From the NCBI GenBank assembly GCA_949987705.1, contig OX465282.1:66275922-66339921 (forward strand): DNA of 64,000 nt, in the 5' to 3' direction. The DNA is from Thereva unica. Taxonomy: Eukaryota > Arthropoda > Insecta > Diptera > Therevidae. Of this stretch, positions 10,880 to 21,965 are shown one piece after another. The notes beneath the pieces are model-generated. The model was given only the letters and a program-made list of their open reading frames with translations. It made no database searches and was not told the DNA's origin. A program made the position numbers and the translations under genes. Within the stretch, counting starts at the first letter, position 1. Each line of letters starts with the position of its first letter.

Positions 10880-12101
10880 GTCAAAATTTTAAAATTCAAA
10901 ATGGCGGATCCAATATGGCGGACATAATTTTTGAAAATTTGTAGAAATAAGTTCAAAACTTGTTTTTGAGCATGCCGATTACGAATCTGATATCTAAATT
11001 AGGAAATTCAAAGTCACGGATATATGTATACCTATAAATACTAGGTCAGTCGTCAAAGCACAATGCGAATGCAGATCTCTAACTAAATGTTAACTCACGA
11101 AACTTTTTCTAAAAAAAAGTTTTCCGTGAGTAGAATATGTTAAAAAAGTTTCGGAATATTTGTTGTCCGCTGCTCCTAAAAACAGAAAATTCCGTTTTTG
11201 GCTAATATCTCTTAAACGGTAAGTCTCATCCTAAAATATTGTTTACAAAGCTTGTAGACAATGCGATTATCTACAAAGAATCACCGTTCATGAATTTGTT
11301 TACATGACCTAATACGCAATTTTTATCGGTCATCAGACATTGAATAAATCCTCTGTTGGGCTACGTGGGTAATATTTTCAGGCGTGATTTTGGGATGGTT
11401 TTGGAGAAAAAAAGTTGTTCTAGAGAGGGGGCTATCCCCACTATCCACTAAGGTACAGGGTGTTTACGAAAGAAAAAAATGTATTTTTTTAATATTTACT
11501 TAAACTTGAATAATTCCTAGACTAATTATCGTAGAGCAACGTAATTCGGTTCGTGTTTTAGGTAAATGTCTATTCTTTTATATGATATTAAGTGAATGAC
11601 ATCGTTTACAAGATATGTAATTAAAAATGTGATCTAAATCCCAATGTTTTTCGTTTTTTCAGAAAAATTCCAATATTTTAGCATTTTGGTCTTATTTTGA
11701 TCCTACATATCTTGTAAAGGGAGTCACTCAAGTTCCTGTTCTTAAAATTTTCGAATTCAAGTATCAAATTAGTACATATTCAGCATGCTCAAAATCATAT
11801 AAATACAAGTTTTGAACAATTTTGAAAAATTATGTCCGCCATATTGGATCCGCCATTTTGAATTTCCAAATTTTGACATCAGTAATCGGCATGCCGAAAA
11901 ACATCTAGATACAAGTGTTGAGTTTATTTCTACAATGTTTCAAAAATAATGTCCGCCATATTGGATTCGCCATTTTGAATTTTAAGTTTTTGATATTAAA
12001 TTCGTGATCAGCGAGCTCGATTACCCTATAATACCGAATTTCGTCCAAATTCATCAATATTTAGACTTTTGTCCACGTTTTCGGCAATTCGTTCCACTGT
12101 G
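10880..12101. mobile_element. Second Transib-like relative with internal inverted repeat
   Basis: The right end (GACTTTTGTCC...TTTTCGGC...CCACTGTG, 12064-12101) resembles the right end of the element at 6294-7717. The interior shares GGTAATATTTTCAGG and AAATTCGTGATCA blocks with it, so the two are related. A block AAAATGGCGGATCCAATATG at about 10899 occurs in reverse complement at 11826-11860 and again, diverged, at 11946-11978, giving an inverted plus direct repeat. The left terminus is not found, so the start is approximate and the copy may be truncated. Confidence 0.5.
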
Positions 12102-12104
12102 AAC

Positions 12105-12736
12105 CGTTGTAAATTCCAATTACGAAAGGTTCCTTTATAATCCCTTCGACATTCGCAAGTATTGGCCAAAATTGCTCAGTTGAGCTATTAAAAATTGGCA
12201 AACCATCGACATTAATGTTTAACAAAATGCTATTATCTTTTTGTAAATTTTAAAATGCCTTCTTAAGACAAACTGTAACATCTTGCTGCCAATATTTGCA
12301 TTCTTCATCGATGTTCGTCACTTCTACTGATTTTGGTGTCATCAGAACGGTTCTTCCTTCAGTTGGAAATTTACTAGGAAGTAGTTTTTTCAGAACACTA
12401 CGTAAATCAGTTATTCCATTTACCGATACCATATTTGTTAGCCCATCTTCCAATTCCCGCGATTGCATCTCCTACTATAATATTGATATCATCATTATCA
12501 TCAAATGATTCAGATATGTCGTACAAATTATCAACTTTATTTCTCATTTTATTTGATTCTTCCTCATCCGAAAATTCGATGATTCCGCTGTTCCCATCTA
12601 ATAAACTTGAAGCAGTACTACTAGAAGAGGCTTGACCAGCTTGAGAAGTTTCGAATGCCATTCTTATATATTTCCGCTTGTCTCTGGTGAACTTTCCACT
12701 TCTTTTATATTTTTGTAGCAATTTTTTGTCCAGCAT
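12105..12736 (-). pseudogene. Broken DNA-transposon ORF (transposase-associated)
   Basis: The minus strand reads an N-terminal part (MLDKKLLQKYKRSGKFTRDK, then an acidic Ser-rich stretch and RWANKYGI), a frameshift near 12420-12450, then ITDLRSVLKKLLPSKFP, one in-frame TAA at 12250-12252, then NVDGLPIFNSSTEQFWPIL and EPFVIGIYNG. From memory of the family, the phrase NVDGLP...QFWPIL...PFVIGIY marks an abundant but poorly named transposon protein (transposase-domain/tnp2-like) in insects and cnidarians. The frame ends where the CACTGTG terminus of the neighbouring Transib-like element begins, so that element probably inserted into it. Function unproven. Confidence 0.55.
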
Positions 12737-12770
12737 AGGACACCGCGGTTACAAACTTCACTAACAATTT

Positions 12771-13480
12771 CAGTCTTTTGCTTGAAAAAGTCAAATTGGG
12801 ACTGACGATAATAGTCTTAAAAATTGTTATCAAACGAATTGCTCATAATTAGCTCATAACAACCTTCCAATCAATGAACATTAAGTGGGACATTCAATTT
12901 CGGGTTCTTTCTCACTTTCCTCTCATTATGATCTCATTATTTTCTCACAACTGATTTAATTTTTTTTTGGCATTTGGGATGTCATATTTTCGTCATATTT
13001 AGCTCATTGTGAGTTGTAAGACAAATTTCTGGTTTTGTGAGCTCATTTTGCCTGCTGGGAATGTAATAAACTTGCATAGTTTCGATCGTTAGAGCACGAA
13101 TGGTTACGGTACGGCAAGTCATATTTGGTTTAAAGGGCACCAATACGCTGCTCTCTTCTTACTCTGTTTATTACTTAAGGTTTTAGTGAGTTTGATTAAT
13201 TGATCTGGAAAGTTCAGTTCCATCATTGATAAATATGTACCTTCATTTAAAAAATATACAATAAATATCTAAATACTAGCTGGACCCGGCATAACTCCGT
13301 TTTGCCCCCAACAGTTGGCCATCAGACGTTTATTATGCCGTGCGCGTTGACGTTTAGCTGCTTACAGTTTTTGTGGCATTTCACACGATGGTCGAATTTT
13401 GTTTGGTAGAAAAGCCATTCACCATATATGCAAATGTTATTCAACTGATTCATTATTAGACCGAAATTCGGAAACTCTAG
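12771..13480. other. No recognisable gene
   Basis: AT-rich. The motif ACTAGCTGGACCCGGCATAA near 13276 resembles a word common in dispersed insect repeats, but I cannot name its element. TAGCTCAT words recur around 12850-13010. Confidence 0.4.
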
Positions 13481-13489
13481 CTTTTAACT

Positions 13490-13720
13490 TACAACTCTCC
13501 GATGACCTTGATTTTGAAATATGTTATTTTTGGGGTCATTCTGAGTACGCTGATGTATATATGTAGGGCGCGCTCTCGCCTCCTTCATATTGTTTTTTGG
13601 GTTCAAAGATTGTCACCCACCCCCAGCCTGACTGGGTAGCTTTTAAGGTGCAACTCTCCGGTGACTTTGATTTTGAAATATGTCATTTTTAGGGACATGC
13701 TGAGCACGTTGATAATATAG
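13490..13720. repeat. Two direct copies of a ~70-bp block
   Basis: The block starting CAACTCTCCGATGACCTTGA near 13493 recurs with small differences near 13651 (CAACTCTCCGGTGACTTTGA), each followed by ATTTTGAAATATG. Spacing is about 158 bases. The unit does not encode protein. Confidence 0.7.
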
Positions 13721-14187
13721 TGCTCTATATATCATCCATTATATAGTGCTCTATATATAATATATCTATATAATATTCTTCTTCTTCTTTGATCCGTTAG
13801 CTGGCGGTCCGAGCGGGACGTCCCCGCAACGGATACGCTGCTGTCGGTGCCGTTGGGTCCCGAACTCTATTCACGATTCGCTTCCATTCTTCTCGGGTTT
13901 TGGCGGTGTCTCGAGCCTCGGTAACTGATAATCTTTGATTCTTTAGGTCGCCCTCGATATTCTTTAGCCAAGTTTTCTTCGGTGCCAATCGCTGGATTTT
14001 CCAGTCTGCGGGACGGTCTCGCCAGAGAAGTTTACGTGGCAAGCGGTTATCATCCATTCGGCAAACATGTCCAAACCACAATATATCAATATAATATAGT
14101 GCTCTATATATCATCCATCATATAGTGCTCTATATATTATCAACAATCTTTGAACCCAAAAAACAATATGAAGGAGGCGAGAGCGCG
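13567..14187. repeat. Inverted repeat arms (46 bp) enclosing a LINE insertion
   Basis: GCGCGCTCTCGCCTCCTTCA at 13567 begins an arm repeated in reverse complement ending at 14187 (near-perfect over about 45 bases). Both arms adjoin TATAGTGCTCTATATAT repeats. The right arm is followed 4 bases later by the foldback element, so the two inverted structures are adjacent. Confidence 0.75.
13777..14079 (-). pseudogene. 5'-truncated LINE insertion with 18-bp target duplication
   Basis: The minus-strand frame encodes the extreme C-terminus of an endonuclease-type LINE (LWFGHVCRMDDNRLPRKLLW, then REEWKRIVNRVRDPT). After the stop the 3' tail is GATCAAAGAAGAAGAAG. Flanks are AATATATCTATATAATAT (13759-13776) and AATATATCAATATAATAT (14080-14097), an 18-bp duplication with one mismatch. 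Only about 300 bp was copied. It belongs to the same GAA-tailed group as 30668-30858 and 34790-35470. Confidence 0.85.
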
Positions 14188-14191
14188 GAGG

Positions 14192-15372
14192 TTAGCAGTA
14201 TATGGAAGGCGGGAAAATTTAGGATAAATGCTACTTAAACAAGGAAAAATCAAGAGCACCGCAGCAGATGACCGGAAAGGGGGCGGGGGAGCCAAAATGT
14301 GAGTTTTAGGGGGATAAACGTGTTTTTTTACGATTTCTGAGAAAAGTAGACCTCCTATCGAAAAACGTTAAATGTAAGCGTTGTAGATAATTAAAAGATC
14401 TAGAGATTTTGTTCAAAAAATCATTTTTCGACATAACCTCAAAAATGGAGAAAAAGGTCAAAAACCGAGTTTTTCGTTTATCATTTTTATCTTTCACAAA
14501 AATGATCAAATTTTAATGAAAATTGAGGGAAATGTAGATTGTCATGATTCGAAAAAGCCCAATTTTTTTCAAAGCGATTGGTTGTTTCGTTTTGTTTTTA
14601 TGACCTTAATTCTTATTTCCCTTGATTTCGTGGGTGAAATAATTGTTTAAACAAATTTTTCACATCTGAAACTGTTACATGAAGCTCCCTTATAATATAT
14701 TACATTAAATTTACAGTTTTGCACGACTCTAAAAGCTTTATATCAAAGAGAGATAAAGAATTAGTGAAGTTTACGGAAAAATCGATATTTGAAAAAAGAT
14801 GTTTTTGGTTTTTCGAATTTTTATCGATGTTTTTTATTGTGACACTATCATTTGTTTACGCCATCTTAAAGTAGAGGATTCAACGAAAAAAAATACGTCT
14901 TCAAAATTTTAAAAATCAAAAATTCGTTCGCCAACTTTTTTGATTGAAAATGGGGCCTTTTTTTAAATTAAGGTCATAAAAACAAAACGAAACAACCAAT
15001 CGCTTTGAAAAAAATTGGGCTTTTTCGAAACATGAAAATCTACATTTCCCTCAAATTTCATTAAAATTGGATCATTTTTGTGAAAGATAAAAATGATAAA
15101 CGAAAAACTCGGTTTTTGACCTTTTTCTTCATTTTTTGAGGTTATGTCGAAAAATGATTTGAACAAAATCTCTAGATCTACAACGCTTACATTTAACGTT
15201 TTTCGATAGGAGGTCTACCTTTTTCAGAAATCGTAACAAAACACGTTTAACCCCCTAAAACTCACATTTTGGCTCCCCCGCCCCCTTTCCGGTCATCTGC
15301 TGCGGTGCTCTCGATTTTTTCTTGTTTAAGTAGCATTTCTCCTAAATTTTCCCGCCTTCCATATACTGCTAA
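14192..15372. mobile_element. Foldback element with ~410-bp inverted arms
   Basis: The left arm (14192-14611) starts TTAGCAGTATATGGAAGGCG and the right arm (14966-15372) is its reverse complement, ending CCTTCCATATACTGCTAA. By eye the arms pair over their whole length with scattered substitutions. The roughly 350-bp centre is AT-rich and non-coding. The open frames inside are shadows of the arms. Long arms with a short centre fit a foldback or large MITE; superfamily unknown. Confidence 0.87.
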
Positions 15373-15802
15373 GAATTTTTCTAGTTTTTGGCTTTTCAAA
15401 AGCGTATTTGCACAGGTCTACAAGAGAAACAGGGATTCTTTTTTATATATCTAAATATTTAAAAATATCGTGTCACAGTGTTTTTCATCGAACTCCTCCG
15501 AAACGGGTTGACCGACTTTTATGAAATTTTTTGTGTATATTTGGTGGGTCTGATAATAGGTCAGAGGCTATTTTTTATACCCTCTACCAAAAGGAACAGC
15601 TGAAAAAACTAAAAAATTGGTAATTTTGGGAAATTTCACTTTAGTTTAGTTTCAATAGCTTCATGGCCTACCCAATGGCGTACCGAGAGGGGGGCGGTGG
15701 TTGCAGTCCGCACCGGGCGGCACATATTTTGGGGCGGCATATTTTATATTTAGTTTTATTTGCAAAAACAACTTGTTCACTTCATAAGTTTACGTGTTCA
15801 TT

Positions 15803-15948
15803 CCACACGACACGACAAAAGTCGGCTGCAAAGTAGGTATATGAAGAGAGTGTGAGAGAGCGCGATGGAAATTGTCCATCCCAGCGTCCTCTCTCACCTT
15901 CTTCTCCATAAACCACCGTTGCATCCGACACTTGTCGTGCCGTGTGTA
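15803..15948. mobile_element. Small palindromic MITE nested in the hAT element
   Basis: CACACGACACGACAAAAGTC at the left pairs with the right end read inward (ACACACGGCACGACAAGTGT), about 30 bases with a few mismatches, around a roughly 85-bp GC-richer centre. A 60-codon frame crosses it on the minus strand and is not recognised. Confidence 0.62.
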
Positions 15949-16019
15949 CGCTTGCCTAATGGCGTCAAGCATTTTTTGACGTCACCAAAAAATCAGTTAT
16001 ATTTAGTTTTTCCTTTAAA

Positions 16020-17440
16020 AAGTCATAAAGATAGGTGAAGACAGCGCCAGCTCTAGGGTAGAGCGAGAGGGGCGATCGCTCTAGGCACCAGGTGGCAAGG
16101 GGCATCAAAATGAATGCGAAAAACAATTTCACCCACTGCCCCCCTCTAGGTACGAAAAATAAAATTTTGATGGCACTTTTTGAGGGTCGCGGGGTAAGCA
16201 GGCGGCTGAGCATTCTTATATTGTTTGTAGCCAGCCAAGTGTAGGTGCTGATCAATACGACCCGAAGACAGCACAAGCAGGGAGCACTAATCCAAGACCA
16301 GAGTGAATACGGCGGATCTAGAGAAAGCAAAGTCGATGAAACTCGTAATCTCGAGGTGTAAACAAGCGTGCTTAGGGATCAATATACCTTTAAAAAAACT
16401 TCCAAAGCCCCAACAGGACGACCTACTAGGCCAGTTGGCTATTTCTAAACCCATGCAGCAGGGTGTCGAATGTAGCAACAGTAAATTGGAATTTTCTGGA
16501 TCCCTCTTTAATGAGGGCAGTCGGAGCCTGCTAACCGCAGTGGAGTACGCTGAGATCATTTTACGTTCTAGAAAATTTTTGGAAGCTAGCCACTTCCTGC
16601 GTGGCCCCTGAGGAGAAGAGAGAAATCAATCTTCTTAAAAAGAAGAGTCCGACGCACCAATACTGAAGCCTAGAACGGCCGAATGGGCGTACTTGCGACT
16701 GACTATACGGAGAATCCCATGACCACGGAACAACTAGATGGTGCCCAAGGGTGTCTTTTTGAGGCGATGGCTGAGTTGGGACAGGGCTCAGAACAGCCCA
16801 AGCCCAAGCTTTTCGCTCTAAACAGCGCAGCCATATTGTGGCTGGGTACTACTTCGTAGCAATAGAACATCTGACTGACATTATGTATAGGAGTCTATAA
16901 CAGAACCCTAAGTATGCGGTAGTGAAGAGTACATCCTAAATGTACATCGCCCACCATTTCCATAGATGGCGTTCTCTGTGAAACGAAGGTCTTTTGACGA
17001 GCTGGCGGGCGGGAGGCCAAATTGACTACAAGATTGGTTGGGCACAGCTTAGGATCAGAGGGGCTTCAAAGCCCATGACCAAAGCTGCCCCAGACAAACT
17101 TACAATCTCCCCTCACTTTAACCTTTCCGCTCCGATCACCAATTAAGCAGAAATGCCAACAGAAGCCTCACTCTGCCCCGAAAATGTAAGATGTAAGTTG
17201 CTCGAATGTCAGGATGGTGACCACTGCATTTTGTTGATCGGTGGTAGTGGGAGCCTCCTCGATCGTGACTCTCTCCATCATCTCAAAATCACTAACCCTA
17301 ACGTGAAGCCCATTACCTCAATCCTTAGCCGTGAAACCCCCAACCTAAACAGGCTTACGAGGAGGGGGCATAATTCCCTAAGTAGGGATACAGAATCGGA
17401 GAGTACTCGATTAAATACTCATGAGTAGAAACGTTCAAAA
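16020..17440 (+). other. Unidentified degraded sequence within the hAT element
   Basis: A 102-codon plus-strand frame (16303-16611, containing PLKKLPKPQQDDLLGQ) and a 91-codon frame (17153-17428) stand in more GC-balanced DNA than the surroundings. Between them one can read MTTEQLDGAQGCLFEAMAEL (near 16718), which vaguely resembles LINE ORF1-type sequence. I cannot assign a function. It may be captured or decayed coding DNA. Confidence 0.25.
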
Positions 17441-18226
17441 GTACTCAATTCCTTGAGAATCGCTTAGTACTTTTTTGACATTTCTGCGAACTACCTTAGA
17501 GTATGCATTACCCGATTTTTGGCTGCGACAGATTACAAATACTTATCTAGCTTACATTCTGAAAAAAGCACGCATCATTTGCAAATGCGCCTGCCGCACG
17601 GATATGCACGCTCCCGCTGCAGGCAAGAAATTCTAAAAATGCGCTCGCCAGATGTATGCACGCCTCTTTTACAATTATCAAAATATTCGTAATCGACCAT
17701 TCCAACTGCGAGTATCGCTTTACCAAGCGGTGCCCAACTAAGTACTCACCACGTCCAATGCCGCTGACCTACTCAAGCCTACGAGAACCGGCCTACTGAA
17801 TATGCTCAATGGTACCCTTTAAACCCCCAATTTTGCTCACATTATTATAAAACACTGGGAGCGTACCGCGCTTCGTTTGGACACCGTTAATGCTTGTAGA
17901 GAAGGAGAGTTTTTACTCAGGAGTACCGTGGGGGCCCCATGCTTCAATACGTGCATGTGGCAGGCTAAGAACGGGCGAGTCTGATTTAATACGATGTGGG
18001 ATATAAATCAAATCTATAAAAGCCTGTTTACATCCCACACGCAAATTGGAGCTCTTTTATCGCACAGAAAATTGTATACATTTCTCTCTGGCTGCAATAC
18101 AAGTTCGTGCAATTTTTTTTGTTGTTGAGTTTTTTTTTTACTTTTATTAATTTATATAAACCACCATTTGATTGATTTATAAAGGGCGGAAAATTGGATA
18201 CTGCCCCGGGCGGCAAAAGTCTTAGG
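17441..18226. other. No gene; rest of hAT interior
   Basis: No motif or good open frame. A palindromic GTGGGGGCCCCA-like run is at about 17928-17940. Confidence 0.4.
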
Positions 18227-18344
18227 TACGCCACTGGGCCTACCTATTGAAATTGAATCATTTCAGTTAATGACAATTTGAAATTTGCGCAGTTTTCAAA
18301 CAATAGGTAGGCCATGACGCTATTGAAACTAAACTGAAATACTT

Positions 18345-18480
18345 TTTTCACAACCCCCTCGACATTGGGTATCAAATGAAAGGCTATGAAAAGTTGAATA
18401 CAATAAGCAATGTAGTGTACTCAATATACCGTTAGATAAATGGCGGCCGCCTCAACACACATGTACTCGTTCTGTGAGGC
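18345..18480. repeat. Single diverged satellite monomer
   Basis: CACAACCCCCTCGACATTGG, TATCAAATGAAAGG, GAATACAATAAGCAAT and GTTAGATAAATGGCGGCC occur in the same order as in the array at 22441-23825. This is an isolated copy next to the hairpin repeat. Confidence 0.82.
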
Positions 18481-20200
18481 ACTTCATCTGTGTAAAATTC
18501 ATATCTCGAAAAATACCAAGTCAATGGATGGATTATATTGGCTACTATACGCTTATAGGTGCAACGAGGCGTACCGGGTCCTAGCTAGTACAAATATAAA
18601 AAATATAACGGATGATGCATTCAGGGGTGCTTTGTCAGTATCGATTTTATGGCAGATCACGCATGAGTTGTTGCTTTTATCCAGTATTCTTTGGCATTTC
18701 ATAACTGAAAGGCAGTCTGGAAAAGCCTTTGAATAGAGAAGATAAGGAACCGAAAATAGCGTACACGTACACGGATTCGAGGGAAGCACTTGGGATTAAG
18801 AAATTTTCTCTCTAATTCTCCCCCTCCACGGGTGTCAAGCAACGCTTGTCTTTAATTTTAACCACAACAACAAAATATATTGTCTAACCTGAACAGAGGC
18901 GTAGTGAAATTTGTTCAGGTTTTGCGAAGGGTCTGCTTCAAACATTTAGCCAAGTAAAGCGTTCTCACCGAGATGGTTGCTGAGAAACGATATCCCTCCT
19001 GGTTTTTGAATAAATATAACACAGCCACTGTCCGGGTTAGACACAAATACGTAAAGAATGCTATGCATTAGTGTTGCCAAAATGCTTCCCCGTGTTTAAT
19101 AAATTGCACTTCCTCGTCTTCTCTATTCAAAGGGAAAAACGTCTACAAATTAATCAGAAGAAGATCTGGTGATTTCGACCAGAATTTTGTTCATCAATGA
19201 GGCTACGGCAAAGTTAGCTAAAGTTAGCAATTTCCTTTTTTTGGATTAAAAACATAGAAAAATAATAAAGAAAAACTTCTCTACTTAGTTCGTCGTGCGC
19301 TGTGATTCGGTGTATTTCTCCACCCAGACAACAGGGTTACGTAAAAACCCCCAGTATCTCACCATTGAATTGTTGCAACCAGCACTTGTGTATTTTGAGC
19401 TTTTTGTTCTAATAGGATTATAGGAAAGGTTTCTGCTTTAGTAAGTCCCATTAGTTTTGATTATTTTTACAAAATATAATTTTTAACCCTAATATTTAAG
19501 ACTAAGGATTGCTAGTTGAAATCTGAAACTGCTAAACTAAAAGCGGTGTAGCAATCAACAAACAGAAAATAATGAAATTAACGATGGCGAAACATATTCA
19601 ATTCTGAAAGAATCTGTTAGGAAAAAAGAAACCGAAACTAACGACAAAAATATCTTAAATTCGGATTTTCGTGGACTGGGGATGAAAATGAGCATATTCC
19701 ACTTTGCGTCATTTATTTGGAAAATCTGACAAATGAATGAATGAAACCTTCCAACTTAAAGCGCCATTTTGAGACAAACTACATCCAGTACAAGGTGGTC
19801 CGCCTTCTGCGGAATAGGAGGAGTCTCATGTAGCAGGGAGAGCGAATAGCTAACAAATACCTCAGAAGGTGGTGACACTCGATTTGTCACTTCTATTAAA
19901 ACCCAAGAAGATTAACTGCAGATCTGTTAGCAAGTCCTAGTCCCACCTCCCCGCGGTGTCCCGGCAGGACCGGCGGTTGATGGGGGTTCAGTTCAGCAGT
20001 TCTACCCACCGAGTGGGTAAAATACCCATTCGGTGATATGTAAACCCCAAACAAAAAAACTTCAAAAGACCCTAGCGGCTAAATTGTAACGATTTCCCTA
20101 ACCCTTCTCATACGATTTTTTGTTCGTCTATCGAAAACCTATCCACAATCGACCGTTTTGTTAGCTTAGTAAATACCCCCTGTATATAGGGAGGAAGCGT
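18481..20200. other. No recognisable gene
   Basis: A 98-codon plus-strand frame (18440-18736) and its antisense have no recognisable motif. Around 19930-20040 the sequence is GC-richer with repeated ACCCACCGAGTGGGTA words (a hairpin near 20004-20035). I see nothing else. Confidence 0.4.
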
Positions 20201-20452
20201 ATGGAAGTGAATTACGACCTCACGCAGTTCCTAAGTGGACATGGAGGAAATGCCTTCACAGAATCGGCCACGATGATTCATCGTTGTTCCCGGTATGAAA
20301 GAAGACGCAGAGCAAGATATTCCGCTTTCAACCAACTACCCACTTGGGCCGAACTCCAACCGCCGGCCCTGCCCCCTGGGATACTTCTTCGGAAGGAGCT
20401 AACGGGAGCCGGGCGAATGGCGAGTTCTCTGCGCCACAAAACAGAGTTTTAA
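20201..20452 (+). pseudogene. Possible LINE C-terminal scrap
   Basis: An 83-codon frame contains LTQFLSGHGG, then a Cys and an Arg-rich run (RCSRYERRRRARYS). R1/Jockey-type ORF2 proteins end with an LTxFLxGHGxF block followed by a CCHC-like motif and an ERxxL run, and this looks like a shortened version. The match is short, so this is tentative. Confidence 0.3.
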
Positions 20453-20559
20453 GTCGGTTGGGCTGCTACGAATAGGCAAACAATGCCTCGGAACAGGAGG
20501 AACAACACGACGAAGACCTTTGTTTTTCGACCAAGCACACGAATTGGATCATAGAATGA

Positions 20560-21965
20560 GAGAAAACTGCTTGCTGAGGAACAGCTGGATGAAGTCCTCA
20601 ACGAGATGAATCGATATATGGGTCGCGCCAAAAGAGTTGATGCCGAGAAAGTCGCGTTTTGCATGCGCAGTAGAATCCCCGCATGCCTTTCCCGTCCCTT
20701 AGCCTAGTTGCAACAAATTTCGAAGGGGAAATTTGAAAATACATAAGCGCATTTCCTATCAATATGGGCGCAATTTTTATTTGTGTGCAGCTTTAATTTC
20801 CCCAGCTGCGCGCTCCGGCATCAACTCTTTTAGCGCGACCTCTAATATAAAGATCATTAGACTTAGCGAGACCAGATTACCTGATGCGGGGAACATATCT
20901 GCCCAAACGGCGAGGCCTTTTATATTCTAGAAGAATTGAAACTGAAAGCCGTAGGAATGGCGTTGGCGTAAAACTCACCAATGAAGCCAGGTCCAGCCTC
21001 ATTAGCTGAAAGGATTATTACTCCGACTTAGAAGTACTACGGTAGTCTAATGCTATACTATGCTCCAACTGAAGACGCGGAAGATGACATCAAAGACGAG
21101 TTCTATATCCGACTGAATGAGGTTTTTCGCTCTATTCCAAGGGGATTCATCATTGTATTAATGAGTGATTTAAGCATGACAACACCGGCCCTGAACAGAC
21201 AATTGGAAATCAAGGCCTAAGCCAAGTTTGCAATAACAATGGTGAGCTTTTCGCAGACTTTTGTAGTTCCCACCAACTCATGGTAGGTGGAATTTACTTT
21301 TGCCACAAGAAGATACACAAAGAGACCTGGGTATCACCCGATGGTAGAAAGAGAAATCAGATAGATCACTTGGCCGTGAGCCGGAGATGGAGAACTATTC
21401 TGGAGGATGTCATGAGCTTCAGAAGAGCAGACACTGGAAGCCACCATCATTTGGTAGTAGCAACTATTCGCCTTAAAATCACTGCAATCAAAAACGTTGA
21501 ACATGATGCTATAAACCATAGACGGTTCAACGTAGAGCGTGAGAGCGTTAAAAAGCGAGAATTTGCCTGGGAGCCTGCAACAAATATTAAACCAGCAAAC
21601 CGTTTCTGTCGACACAAATATTGAAGAGCTGTAGAGCTCGACAATGGGCGCTATATTGACGGCTGCGGAAACGAGCATCGGTTATGTCCAAAGAAACATG
21701 CAACACTGGATCTCGGACACAACCTGGCAAAATATAGGACGCAGATGGCTGGTAAAACATCTGGAAAAGATGGCATCCCACCAGAATTGTTGAAAGTAGA
21801 TTCAAGTTTCATAGAAGATGTACTACAGCCAATCCTGGAAATAGCATGGAACACTTGTAACATAATTAAAATACCCAAAAAGGGGGACCTAATAATATGC
21901 GACAACTGGAGAACCATCTGTTTATTATCTACTGTTTTTGTCTCATATCAAGGCAAGCGGTAGTT
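20560..21965 (+). pseudogene. Endonuclease-type (RTE-like) LINE ORF2 relic, EN to start of RT
   Basis: A linker reads AEEQLDEVLNEMNRYMGRAK near 20570. Then the APE endonuclease: YYAPTEDAEDDIKDEFYIRL near 21058, a decayed GDFN region near 21160, a block CHKKIHKETWVSPDGRKRNQIDH (21300-21369, late Asp-His), and GSHHHLVVATIRLKI where the family has SDHHLV. RT fingers GKTSGKDGIPPELLKVDSSF (21751-21810) and KIPKKGD...CDNWRTICLLS follow, with a deletion between them. It ends near 21965 before the palm. Multiple frame breaks; non-functional. Confidence 0.84.

Larger units (their letters stand above)
15673..18236. mobile_element. hAT-type non-autonomous element, 2.56 kb, perfect 8-bp TSD
   Basis: The left end CAATGGCGTACCGAGAGG and right end (inward) CAGTGGCGTACCTAAG are inverted repeats of the CAGTGGCGTA style. 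The octamer GGCCTACC stands directly outside both ends (15665-15672 and 18237-18244), a perfect 8-bp duplication as made by hAT transposases. GC-rich subterminal CGGGCGGC words occur at both ends. No hAT transposase is visible; the interior holds a smaller palindromic MITE and unidentified degraded sequence. Confidence 0.84.
15640..18340. repeat. Hairpin repeat split by the hAT element
   Basis: TTTAGTTTAGTTTCAATAGC (from about 15643), leading to GGCCTACC, pairs with CAATAGGTAGGCCATGACGC...TTGAAACTAAACTG at 18300-18335. If the hAT-type insert is removed, the two arms form one stem of about 38 bp with a loop of about 60 bases. The right arm leads straight into a satellite monomer (18345 onward). 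Confidence 0.68.

Noticed and set aside
13700..14140. TATAGTGCTCTATATAT repeats as promoter TATA boxes
   Set aside because: They are microsatellite-like inverted words flanking a LINE insertion, with no associated gene.
15965..16330. 121-codon minus-strand open frame with hydrophobic stretches
   Set aside because: It covers hAT/MITE terminal-type sequence with GC-rich repeats and has no recognisable domain or family feature. Most likely a chance frame.
18896..18930. CAGAGGCGTAGTGAAATTTG as another DNA-transposon end
   Set aside because: No matching inverted end nearby; similarity to CAGTGGCGTA is partial.
21334..21917. Several minus-strand frames over 60-110 codons
   Set aside because: Antisense to the endonuclease-type LINE relic, whose APE motifs read clearly on the plus strand.
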